Shown piece by piece: positions 26,662 to 34,900 of a stretch of 64,000 nucleotides of DNA. The stretch spans positions 3,139,027 to 3,203,026 of the forward strand of contig NZ_CP025096.1 of the NCBI RefSeq assembly GCF_002831565.1, in the 5' to 3' direction. The stretch is from Spirosoma pollinicola (lineage in GTDB: Bacteria; Bacteroidota; Bacteroidia; Cytophagales; Spirosomataceae). A model generated the notes under the pieces. That model saw only the letters and a program-made list of their open reading frames with translations. It was not told where the DNA came from and did not search any database. The translations under genes and the position numbers were made by a program. Numbering within the stretch: the first letter of the stretch is position 1; every line of letters begins with the position of its first letter.

Positions 26662-29600
26662 ACGGGGTTGGACTATAAAATTTACTGTCTTTATCTTCAG
26701 GATCAAGCGATACCGATTGGGTCGATGTGTTGCCCTGTACCCAGGCAAACACCAGCGGCAAAATAAACAGGGCGGCAAAGGTCGAGGCAATCAGGCCACC
26801 AATAACGGCACGCCCCAGCGGAGCCGCCTGCGAACCACCTTCGCCAAGACCCGATGCCATTGGAATCATACCCACAACCATGGCTACGCTGGTCATCAGG
26901 ATAGGGCGCATACGTACCGACGCGGCTTCCCGTGCCGCCAGCAACGCATTACCACCGTTACGCATGCGCAACTCTTCGGCATTGGTTACCATTAACACCG
27001 CATTGGAAATGGATACACCAACCGACATAATCATACCCATGTATGATTGCAGGTTAAGTGTGGAACCCATCAGCATGAGCAACGCCAGTGAACCAACCAG
27101 CACGGCAGGCACGGTACACAAAACCACCAGTGATACCTTAAACGACTGGAAGTTAGCAGCCAGCATCAGGAAAATAACCACGATAGCCGTTATCAGACCC
27201 GTTTGCAGGCTATCGAGCGTGTCGATCAGTACCTGGGTCAAACCCTGCATTTTTATCGTCAATCCACGCGGCAGTTCGCCCAGCGAGTCGATGGCTTTCT
27301 GGACATCGGTGGCGGCTGTGCCCAGGTCCATGTCGTTCAGGTTAGCCGTTACCGATAGCACCGGAATTGCCCCAACGTTGTCGTTTTCGCCATAGGTCGT
27401 TCCTTTTTGCAGCGTGGCCACATCGCTCAGAACCGGGCGGTTCGCATTTGACGAAATGGGTATTTCACCCAAATCGTTTATGCTACTCATGGTGTTCTCA
27501 GGAATCTGCACCTGAACGCTGTAGCTCTGGCTCGATTTAGGGTCGATCCAGACACTTTTCTCGGTATAGCGCGACGACGAGGTAGCGGCCACAAGAGAGC
27601 GCGAAATAGACGATATATCTGTACCTAATTGAGCCGCCCGCGCCCGGTCAATCGTGACATTGATGGCTGGGTATTTCGTGGCCTGCCCAATCTGAACATC
27701 ACGCAGATAGGCAATGTGATTCAGCTTTTCGATGACCTTGTTGGCGTACTCTTCATTCTGTTTTTTGTTTTTGCCAATCAGCTTCACCTCAATGGGCGTT
27801 GGCGACCCCTGGCTCAGAATCTTATCCGTTAATTCGATGGGCTCAAAGGAGAGCTTTACGCCGGGCAGCGTTTTGTTCATACTAGCCCTGAAATCATCTT
27901 TCAGCTTATCCAGATCAACGTCGTAGTCTTCTTTCAGACTCACTTGCAAAACGCCCTCCTGTGGTCCGGCCATGAAGAGATAAATTGGGCTTGTTGAAAA
28001 CTGCGAACCGTGCATTCCCACCATCGCCGACGTGATTTCGACGTTCTCTTTGCCAACCAACCCGTTCAGCACGTCGATGGTTTTCAGCATAGTGGCTTCG
28101 GTCTTTTCGAGCCGGGTGCCGTCGGGATTCCGCAAACGAACCTGAAACTGGCCAGCGTTGCCTCGGGGCAAGACATCCCGGCCAATTAGTGTAATCAATA
28201 GGGCCGCCAACCCCAATGATCCAATTATATAAGCCAGTACAATGGGCCGACGGAAGGGCAGCGTTCGGCCGATAAATCGAACAAAACGCCCCCGGACACG
28301 CTCAAAAAAGCTGATCTTTCCATCATTGTTGAGATCCAGCCGATGAGCCAGTTTTTGTTTTTCCTGTAGAATATCCTCGTGATCGCTTTTACCATTGCCG
28401 TTTAATTTCCCATTGGGCTTAAGTAGATGCCCGTTTACGGCTGTGTGAGCAGTCACTTTGCCATTATTAACGTGTGGATGGTCTTTCATCATCCAGTTGG
28501 CCAGCACCGGCACCAGCGTCTGCGCCATCAGGTAGGATGTGATCATGGAAAAGCCGATGGCCAGCGCAAGCGGCAAAAACAAGGCGCCCGGTATACCCGT
28601 CATCGTGAATGCAGGGGCAAATACGGCCAGGATACAGAACAGGATCAGGAGTTTGGAGAAAGCGATTTCCTTACAGGCATCCCAAATAGCTACCGCCTTT
28701 AGTTTGCCCATATCCATATGCTGGTGAATGTTTTCTATCGTTACCGTACTCTCATCAACCAGAATCCCGATGGCCAGCGATAGCCCGCTCAACGTCATGA
28801 TATTGATCGTTTGTCCGAATAACGACAGGAACAGAACACCCGAAATGATACAGGTAGGAATGGTGATGATCACGATCAACGCACCACGGGCATCGCCCAG
28901 AAACAGCAGCACCATAAGGCCCGTCAGAATGGCCCCAATGCCGCCTTCTGTCATCAGGCTTTCTACGGCGTTAATCACATAAACCGATTGGTCGAAGGTA
29001 TAAGTCAGCTTTACGTCTTCCGGCAACAGGGCCTGAAAGCGCGGCAAGGCGGCTTTCAGGTTTTGAACCACCTCCCAGGTCGATGCATCCGATGATTTGG
29101 TAATGGGCAGATAGACCGAGCGTTTCCCGTTCACCAACACATAGCCCTGCGTAATATCGGCCCCATCTTCAATGGTTGCAACGTCCTTCAACATCAGGTT
29201 TTGAACAGTTCCGGTAAAAAGCGGAATACTACCAAAGTCCTTGATATTCAGAATAGTCGTATTGGCCGGGGTAAAATAATTGAAATCGCCAATACGCACG
29301 TTTCCGGCGGGGGTTGCCTGGTTATTGATCCGCAACGCAGCCACCAGCTGGTCGGGCGTGAGGTTGTGCGAACGCATCAGATCGGGGTCAGCGCGAATAA
29401 CGATAGAGCGGGAATTGCCCCCAAACGGAGCCGGAGACACTAGCCCCGGAATGGACGTAAAGCCAGAACGAATATAAACGTTGGCCAAATCCTGCAACTC
29501 ATTGTTACTGCGGATTGGACTACTTAACACTAATTGCCCAACCGGCAACGTAGAGGCATCAAAACGCAGAATAAACGGAGGCTGCGAACCAGGCGGGAAG

Positions 29601-29953
29601 CTCGCCTGTGCCCGGTTTGAGTAGGCAGATACCTCGGCAGCCGCCTGCGCCATGTTCGTCCCTTCGTAGAACGACAGCTTCAGTAACGTGATACCCTGAA
29701 TATTTTTGGTCTCGATACTTTTTACCCCTGCTACATATAAAAGCAGGTTTACGTACTGCTTTCCAAAAAATGCCTCCATCTGGTTGGGCGTATACCCGCC
29801 AAACGGCTGAGAAATATAAATAACCGGCAGATTCAGGTTGGGGAATATGTCAATCTTGATCGTTCGAACGGCGTTAATACCGAAGAAGAATAAGCTGGCT
29901 ACGACAACTAGAATCGTAATGGGCTTACGTAACGCGGATCGGATTAAATTCAT
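26645..29953 (-). CDS. RND efflux permease (AcrB/HAE1-like) with EF-hand-like loop
   Basis: 1102 residues, inner membrane, 12 transmembrane segments expected in two repeats. TM4 carries GLSLAIGILVDESTVTIENI, in which the proton-relay Asp is kept and the following residue is Glu. Two large periplasmic loops (about 35-330 and 600-890) form the porter and funnel regions. The loop between the halves (about 495-570) is unusual: it is rich in Asn, Gly, His and Lys and holds DLNNDGKISFFE at residues 540-551 (bases 28301-28336), which matches the 12-residue EF-hand calcium loop. Substrate cannot be told. It is the first gene of the operon, followed by the adaptor. Confidence 0.93.
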   Translation of the reverse strand: MNLIRSALRKPITILVVVASLFFFGINAVRTIKIDIFPNLNLPVIYISQPFGGYTPNQMEAFFGKQYVNLLLYVAGVKSIETKNIQGITLLKLSFYEGTNMAQAAAEVSAYSNRAQASFPPGSQPPFILRFDASTLPVGQLVLSSPIRSNNELQDLANVYIRSGFTSIPGLVSPAPFGGNSRSIVIRADPDLMRSHNLTPDQLVAALRINNQATPAGNVRIGDFNYFTPANTTILNIKDFGSIPLFTGTVQNLMLKDVATIEDGADITQGYVLVNGKRSVYLPITKSSDASTWEVVQNLKAALPRFQALLPEDVKLTYTFDQSVYVINAVESLMTEGGIGAILTGLMVLLFLGDARGALIVIITIPTCIISGVLFLSLFGQTINIMTLSGLSLAIGILVDESTVTIENIHQHMDMGKLKAVAIWDACKEIAFSKLLILFCILAVFAPAFTMTGIPGALFLPLALAIGFSMITSYLMAQTLVPVLANWMMKDHPHVNNGKVTAHTAVNGHLLKPNGKLNGNGKSDHEDILQEKQKLAHRLDLNNDGKISFFERVRGRFVRFIGRTLPFRRPIVLAYIIGSLGLAALLITLIGRDVLPRGNAGQFQVRLRNPDGTRLEKTEATMLKTIDVLNGLVGKENVEITSAMVGMHGSQFSTSPIYLFMAGPQEGVLQVSLKEDYDVDLDKLKDDFRASMNKTLPGVKLSFEPIELTDKILSQGSPTPIEVKLIGKNKKQNEEYANKVIEKLNHIAYLRDVQIGQATKYPAINVTIDRARAAQLGTDISSISRSLVAATSSSRYTEKSVWIDPKSSQSYSVQVQIPENTMSSINDLGEIPISSNANRPVLSDVATLQKGTTYGENDNVGAIPVLSVTANLNDMDLGTAATDVQKAIDSLGELPRGLTIKMQGLTQVLIDTLDSLQTGLITAIVVIFLMLAANFQSFKVSLVVLCTVPAVLVGSLALLMLMGSTLNLQSYMGMIMSVGVSISNAVLMVTNAEELRMRNGGNALLAAREAASVRMRPILMTSVAMVVGMIPMASGLGEGGSQAAPLGRAVIGGLIASTFAALFILPLVFAWVQGNTSTQSVSLDPEDKDSKFYSPTPYETVN

Positions 29954-30386
29954 GTTGAATTAAAGTGCTGTTAAATTGTCCACTCAACGTTGCAGTGTAA
30001 TGGGCTGGTAGGTGCCGTTTTTCTTCGCGGAAAAGATGAGACAAGCAAAACCCAATTTTTTCCACAATACATCATATCTGCTGACATATCTACTTGAAAG
30101 TTAACGAATTTGTATGTCAATCGTACGGTGTGAAACACACGACCGGCAAAGCTTCTGTGCTTATTATTCACACCTTTATTTTCGCCTATGCTTACAGGAG
30201 ATTTTACCTTTGAGTATAAACACCTATTAATAATCTGGCAGCAATTAATACACTAAAAGCCTGACAATCAGAGATATTTATATTCATGTCGACCCGACTT
30301 TTAGTATTAATATTTTTTTTGTTTCTCAATGGTAACTACCCAAATCGAACGGACTAGAAATCTCCTGATGCCTGTTACAAAAAAAG
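29954..30386. other. 500-base gap upstream of the RND operon
   Basis: No supported gene. It should hold the RND promoter on the minus strand, but no exact TAnnTTTG box was found there. On the plus strand TACCTTTG (30205-30212) matches a -7 box without a TTG at the right distance, followed by a 23-codon hydrophobic ORF (30286-30357, MSTRLLVLIFFLFLNGNYP...) that I cannot support as a gene. Confidence 0.35.
30128..30140. promoter_or_regulatory. Small palindrome upstream of the RND operon
   Basis: GTGTG AAA CACAC, a perfect 13-base dyad about 175 bases upstream of the permease start. Size and place suit a TetR- or MarR-type operator, but no such regulator gene lies in the window. Confidence 0.25.
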
Positions 30387-30427
30387 TGGGGTAATTGATT
30401 AGCCAGTAAAGCCAATCAATTACCCCA
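30387..30427 (-). terminator. fbaA: Terminator of the fructose-bisphosphate aldolase gene
   Basis: TGGGGTAATTGATT (30387-30400) is perfectly complementary to AATCAATTACCCCA (30414-30427). On the minus strand the stem is followed by CTTTTTTTG. It lies 26 bases beyond the aldolase stop. Confidence 0.8.
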
Positions 30428-30452
30428 ATTACTTGAGCTACTTCTTTAAAAA

Positions 30453-31532
30453 TTACGCCAGCCGATTGATACAATTCAAATCTTCGAAGGCGATTTTCAG
30501 GCGTTGTACCATGCTTTCTTCGCCTTTACGGAGCCAAACACGTGGGTCGTAATATTTTTTGTTTGGCGAATCGGCACCTTCCGGACTGCCCAACTGCGAT
30601 TGCAGATAGCCTTCTTTTGATTTGTAATATTTCAGGATACCTTCCCACATTGCCCATTGCATGTCGGTGTCGAGGTTCATTTTCACGGCACCGTAGCGGA
30701 TAGCTTCGCGGATTTCTTCGCGGCTTGAGCCCGATCCACCGTGGAATACGAAGTTCACAGGCAGCGAGCCTGTAGCGTATTTTTCCTGAATGTATTTCTG
30801 CGAATTATCCAGAATGACTGGCGACAGTTTCACGTTGCCCGGCTTATACACGCCGTGAACGTTTCCGAAAGCCGCTGCGATGGTGAAGTTTGGCGAGATT
30901 TTTCTCAACTCTTCATACGCATACGCTACTTCGGATGGCTGGGTATATAGTTTCGAATCGTCAACGTCTGTATTGTCGACGCCGTCTTCTTCACCACCCG
31001 TTACGCCAAGTTCAATTTCGAGCGTCATGCCGATTTTGGCCATCCGCTCGAAGTATTTCGAGCAGATTTCAATATTCTCTTCGATTGGCTCTTCAGACAA
31101 ATCGAGCATGTGCGACGAATACAGAGGCTTGCCTGTTTGATCAAAATGCTTTTCACCAGCAGCCAGCAGGCCATCAATCCAGGGCAGCAGTTTTTTGGCG
31201 CAGTGGTCGGTATGCAGAATGACCGGAACACCATATAGTTCGGCAACGTGATGCACGTGCAGAGCGCCCGAGATTGATCCGGCAATGGCCGCCTGTTGTT
31301 TGTCGTTTGGCAGTGCCTTACCAGCATAAAAAATACCGCCACCGTTCGAGAACTGAACGATTACCGGCGAGTTGACAGCCTTCGCTGTTTCCAGTACGGC
31401 ATTCACGGAGTCCGTACCAACGACGTTGACGGCAGGAAGGGCGTAATCATTTTCGTTGGCGTGACGGAAAAGTTGGGTAACGCCTTCGCCGGTCACAACG
31501 CCGGGGGCAAAACGGGTGGCTACTTCACTCAT
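30453..31532 (-). CDS. fbaA: Class II fructose-1,6-bisphosphate aldolase
   Basis: 359 residues from ATG 31532 (MSEVATRFAPGVVTGEG); an upstream ATG at 31559 would add nine residues with no counterpart. It splits fructose-1,6-bisphosphate into two triose phosphates in glycolysis and makes it in gluconeogenesis, using zinc. Zinc and catalytic motifs are present: HTDHCAKKLLPW (Asp and His), EIELGVTGGEEDGVDN, AAFGNVHGVYKPGNV, FHGGSGSSREEI and NLDTDMQWA. The length and order fit the class IIA (long) type. It is monocistronic, with a terminator behind it. Confidence 0.97.
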   Translation of the reverse strand: MSEVATRFAPGVVTGEGVTQLFRHANENDYALPAVNVVGTDSVNAVLETAKAVNSPVIVQFSNGGGIFYAGKALPNDKQQAAIAGSISGALHVHHVAELYGVPVILHTDHCAKKLLPWIDGLLAAGEKHFDQTGKPLYSSHMLDLSEEPIEENIEICSKYFERMAKIGMTLEIELGVTGGEEDGVDNTDVDDSKLYTQPSEVAYAYEELRKISPNFTIAAAFGNVHGVYKPGNVKLSPVILDNSQKYIQEKYATGSLPVNFVFHGGSGSSREEIREAIRYGAVKMNLDTDMQWAMWEGILKYYKSKEGYLQSQLGSPEGADSPNKKYYDPRVWLRKGEESMVQRLKIAFEDLNCINRLA

Positions 31533-31738
31533 AATTAGGATTATTTTGGATTCGTTCAAGAAATAGTTTACCGAAAAGGAGGACGGTTAACCTATTTGAG
31601 TTTAATTGGTAAAGTTGGGGATATTGTAAAAAAAATACTAATCTTACGGAAAAGCTTCCTTGACAAATAGTTAATTTAATTTCAGTAATCTATTCATTTT
31701 TACCCAACTTTGAACTAGTAAACTAAGCCCTTAAACTT

Positions 31739-32545
31739 GTGAAAACCCAATTCTTCTGCCCATACTGGGGCTTGGAAAACCTCTCCTATACAGATGCCGC
31801 CAAACGTGTGAAAGCCGCAGGTTACGATGGTATGGAAATCGCGGCCGGGCCCGACAAGCGAAACGAAGCGGTACAGGTCACCCACGATAATGGCCTCGAC
31901 TTAATTCTTATGGCCTTTGGTGCGGGCAGCAACTTTACCGAGCACAAGAAGAAATATCAAGACGACCTCCTGAACATTGCGTCGTATAAGCCCCTGTTTA
32001 TCAACGCCCATACCGGTCATGATTACTTTACGTTCGAGCAAAATGTAGAACTCATTCAGGTAGCCATTGCTGTGGAGAAACAAACGGGCGTCCGGATCCT
32101 GCATGAAACGCACCGGGGCCGGTTTTCCTATAGTGCACCCGCCATTCAGTATTACCTCCTGAAAGTCCCTGAAATGCGGCTCACCGCCGACTATTCGCAC
32201 TGGGTAAACGTAGCCGAGTCGTATCTAACCGACCAAATGGAGAACGTTAACCGGGCAATAAAAGTCAGCGATCACATCCATTGCCGGGTAGGTCATACCC
32301 AAGGTCCACAGGTCAACGACCCCCGCGCACCAGAGTGGAAAGACGCCCTTGAAAGTCATGCCAAGTGGTGGGACAGCATTCGTGACCGGCTGCAAAAAGC
32401 CAATGCCCCTACCCTAACTATTACCTGCGAATTTGGTCCGGCGGGTTATTTGCCTACGTTACCATTTACGCAGCAACCCGTGGCTAGCCAATGGGATGTA
32501 AATGTGTTCATGAAAGATTACTTAAAAAAACGCTGGCAGGTATAA
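31739..32545 (+). CDS. Sugar phosphate isomerase/epimerase family protein (TIM barrel)
   Basis: 268 residues from a GTG start at 31739, the only start near the conserved N-terminus MKTQFFCPYWGLENLSYTDA. The xylose-isomerase-like TIM barrel is visible: AKRVKAAGYDGMEIAAG, FINAHTGHDYFTFEQ, GVRILHETHRGRFSYSA, RLTADYSHWVNVAES, HIHCRVGHTQGPQVNDP and TITCEFGPAGY, which supply the His, Asp and Glu metal positions of the family. It probably interconverts a keto- or aldo-sugar in the cytoplasm. Specific substrate is not readable. No signal peptide and no operon partner. Confidence 0.8.
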   Translation: MKTQFFCPYWGLENLSYTDAAKRVKAAGYDGMEIAAGPDKRNEAVQVTHDNGLDLILMAFGAGSNFTEHKKKYQDDLLNIASYKPLFINAHTGHDYFTFEQNVELIQVAIAVEKQTGVRILHETHRGRFSYSAPAIQYYLLKVPEMRLTADYSHWVNVAESYLTDQMENVNRAIKVSDHIHCRVGHTQGPQVNDPRAPEWKDALESHAKWWDSIRDRLQKANAPTLTITCEFGPAGYLPTLPFTQQPVASQWDVNVFMKDYLKKRWQV

Positions 32546-32665
32546 GTTTTAAATTCAGCCCGACATAAATTCTGAACAGGTACAGGGTATGATTTTTGTT
32601 ATTCATTATCAGTAATTTCGTAAAGCGTACTTTATAATAGGCCAATCAGTCGTAAATCTATTTTC

Positions 32666-34228
32666 ATGCTTCGTATTTTTCACATAGTCTGCTCGTTGTT
32701 TTTGGCTATCGGATTTCGACCGGCATGTGCTCAGCTGGCGCAGTCATTGCGCCTTGAAATTCCGTCCGATCCCAACGAAGCCGAAGCATTTGACGTTACT
32801 CCACTGGCCGAACAAGGCGTGCTCATGACGATTCGTACCGGTAGTTTTGTCGATAATACACCCGTTAAGCTCAGTTTCAAAAAGTACGACGTTAATCTTA
32901 AATTGCTTTGGCAAACAGAATTTAAACAGGACATTAAGTACAAACAGGTGTCAACCTACGATACAGATCAATATGTGTATCACCTCTTTCGTGAATACGA
33001 TACAGATAAGTATCAGTTTCTGCGGGTACACCTCGACGATGGCGTTGTTGACACATTTGAGGGCAACCTGATTGATCAGCTGGACGTAAAGCAGTTTAAG
33101 GTCATGGGAAGCCAGGCATACATTAGTGGGTATCATCATGGCCGACCGGTTGTCATGGCCTTTTCCCTTTTTGATCGTACCGTAAAAGTGCTGCCCGGCA
33201 TGTATGTTAACCGTATGGAGATCAGCAGTCTGGAAGTGGATGAAGCGCGGCAGGAAGTTAATGTGCTGGTCCATTCGCTCAGACGCCATTGTAAGTTTTC
33301 AATGCGTACCTACAATTATGATAGTAAACTTGTTCGAACACTGGATTTCGACGGCGCACAAAACAGCTTAATCTCGGGGAAATTATTGCCTATCAACCAA
33401 CAAGAATCGTTACTGGTTGGCAATTACTCAACCGATTGTACGCCCTATTCTCAGGGCATATATGTTACACGTATCCACCACGGCGATGCCGGCAGTGAAC
33501 CCATCAGCGATATTCAGTACATTGAATTTTCACAACTTCAGAACTTCTTTAACTACCTTAAACCACATCGTCAGCAAAAGCTGCTGGCGCGGGCTCAGAA
33601 GAAAAAAGAAGAAGGTAAAGATTACAAATTTCGCTACAGGCTATTGGTACACGACCTGAAGCCAACGCCAAATGGACTTACGCTCGTTGCAGAGGTCTAT
33701 TATCCGCAATATCGGGGCAGCGCCCTTGGCTATGGTGGTTACCTGCGCGGAACCGACCGCTACGAGGGATTCCGGTACACACACGCCTTTATTTGCGGGT
33801 TCGATAAACAGGGGAAACTCCTGTGGGACAACTGCTTTCCAATTAAAGAGCTGTTGAGCACTGACCTGACCGAGATGGTTCAGGTTTCACAACAGGGCGA
33901 TCGGGCTGTACTTGCCTATCCGAGCGATGGCGAAATTATGACAGAAGTTATTCAGGGAAGCAAAATTTTAAAGGAAACCGAGAAGTTTAAACTCCAAACC
34001 AACGCCGAAAATGAGAAAGTGACGTTTTCGGCGCAGGACAACCTCATGGCCTGGTATGGTCAACATTTTCTCGCCTATGGCTTTCAGAAAATAGCGCCCT
34101 CCAGAAACACAGCGGTTGCTTCTCAACGGGAAGTATTCTACCTGAACAAACTGACCTATAGTGAAACCAGCCCCGCTACTGAATCCGGCAAGACTACGAG
34201 CCGAAAAAACGACGGATCAAGACGATAA
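32666..34228 (+). CDS. Secreted protein of unknown function, 520 residues
   Basis: A signal peptide (MLRIFHIVCSLFLAIGFRPACAQ) is followed by about 500 residues of repeated beta-strand style, for example VTPLAEQGVLMTIRTGSF, LKLLWQTEFKQDIKYKQV, QAYISGYHHGRPVVMAF. The pattern of short hydrophobic strands with turns would suit a beta-propeller, but no repeat signature is firm. A helical basic insert sits near 310 (HRQQKLLARAQKKKEEGKDYKF). The C-terminus is Ser/Thr/Lys-rich and shows no sorting domain. I do not recognise a family. Its 3' end overlaps the convergent DUF2905 gene by 35 bases. Confidence 0.6.
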   Translation: MLRIFHIVCSLFLAIGFRPACAQLAQSLRLEIPSDPNEAEAFDVTPLAEQGVLMTIRTGSFVDNTPVKLSFKKYDVNLKLLWQTEFKQDIKYKQVSTYDTDQYVYHLFREYDTDKYQFLRVHLDDGVVDTFEGNLIDQLDVKQFKVMGSQAYISGYHHGRPVVMAFSLFDRTVKVLPGMYVNRMEISSLEVDEARQEVNVLVHSLRRHCKFSMRTYNYDSKLVRTLDFDGAQNSLISGKLLPINQQESLLVGNYSTDCTPYSQGIYVTRIHHGDAGSEPISDIQYIEFSQLQNFFNYLKPHRQQKLLARAQKKKEEGKDYKFRYRLLVHDLKPTPNGLTLVAEVYYPQYRGSALGYGGYLRGTDRYEGFRYTHAFICGFDKQGKLLWDNCFPIKELLSTDLTEMVQVSQQGDRAVLAYPSDGEIMTEVIQGSKILKETEKFKLQTNAENEKVTFSAQDNLMAWYGQHFLAYGFQKIAPSRNTAVASQREVFYLNKLTYSETSPATESGKTTSRKNDGSRR

Positions 34229-34427
34229 GCAGGTTCAGAAATACGCTGACGACAATGCAGGTTACGATTGGGAAGTAAAACCCGCCCCCGTCTTTACCCT
34301 TTATCCGAATATCGCCGGGTAAACGACCCAGCCAGCTGAATTTATCGCCAAAGAAATAAATAACAAGGCCAACCAACACAAGTAGTATCCCAATAAAAAT
34401 GATGGATTTGCCGAATGTGGGTGTCAT
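34194..34427 (-). CDS. DUF2905-family small membrane protein
   Basis: 77 residues with two transmembrane helices (IIFIGILLVLVGLVIYFFG and FYFPIVTCIVVSVFLNLLIV) and between them LGRLPGDIRIKGKDGGGFYFP, the conserved core of DUF2905. The role of this widespread inner-membrane family is unknown. The 3' end overlaps the convergent secreted-protein gene. Confidence 0.85.
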   Translation of the reverse strand: MTPTFGKSIIFIGILLVLVGLVIYFFGDKFSWLGRLPGDIRIKGKDGGGFYFPIVTCIVVSVFLNLLIVLIRRFFGS

Positions 34428-34525
34428 AAGGATACGTCAACTTGGAATAAAGCCATATATACTATCGAAACAAGCCCTTTAATAGGGCCGTCTCCCAAAT
34501 AAATACAATAAATATCGGCATTTAC

Positions 34526-34556
34526 TTGCATTTTTAATAACATATACTTACTTTTG
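34526..34556 (+). promoter_or_regulatory. Promoter of the DEAD-box helicase gene
   Basis: TTG (34526-34528), 20 bases, then TACTTTTG (34549-34556), an exact TAnnTTTG match. Transcription should start near 34563, which leaves about 340 bases before the ATG. Confidence 0.65.
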
Positions 34557-34562
34557 CACCAG

Positions 34563-34900
34563 ATTTTACAAGCGACATCCGTTCGCGTCTCTGTTTCTCT
34601 CCTTTTTTACGTGTTGAGTTAGGTCTGACAGAGCTTATGTACGGATGTACAAGATGGGTTTCTGTGTGGATGTCCTGCCGTGAGCAGGAAACTAGCGCGT
34701 GGGCTAATCGTCAATCAGTCGTATCGGAAGAATCCGGTCGTTGTCTTTAATTCCCCCTTGAAGAGGTTTGGGGTGGTGGTCCTGTTGGGTCGTTGGGCAG
34801 CTTGGTTCGTTGGGCAATTAATTCTCGCATTATCGCGCCATTCACTGGCACACACTCGTCTTCGCTTGGATGATTCTTTTATTTAATCATTCCCAAGTTA
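34563..34900 (+). promoter_or_regulatory. Long 5' leader of the DEAD-box helicase mRNA
   Basis: About 340 bases with no supported gene between the promoter and the ATG at 34901. It starts with a pyrimidine-rich tract (GTCTCTGTTTCTCTCC), holds a perfect hairpin TCCTGC-CGTGA-GCAGGA (34673-34689), and a G-rich stretch with repeated GTTGGG (about 34770-34822). Cold-shock helicase genes in other bacteria have long structured leaders; that this one regulates the helicase is inference. Confidence 0.45.

Noticed and set aside
26727..27395. 222-codon open frame antisense to the RND permease
   Set aside because: Shadow of the permease reading frame; Ser/Thr/Ala/Pro/Ile-rich and without domains.
30286..30357. 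23-codon hydrophobic ORF with an upstream TACCTTTG
   Set aside because: A type I toxin-like peptide is possible, but there is no -33 box, no antisense RNA and no conservation evidence.
34680..34886. 68-codon frame in the helicase leader
   Set aside because: Starts with GTG, has no family match and no conserved spacing to the helicase. Kept as part of the leader rather than a gene.
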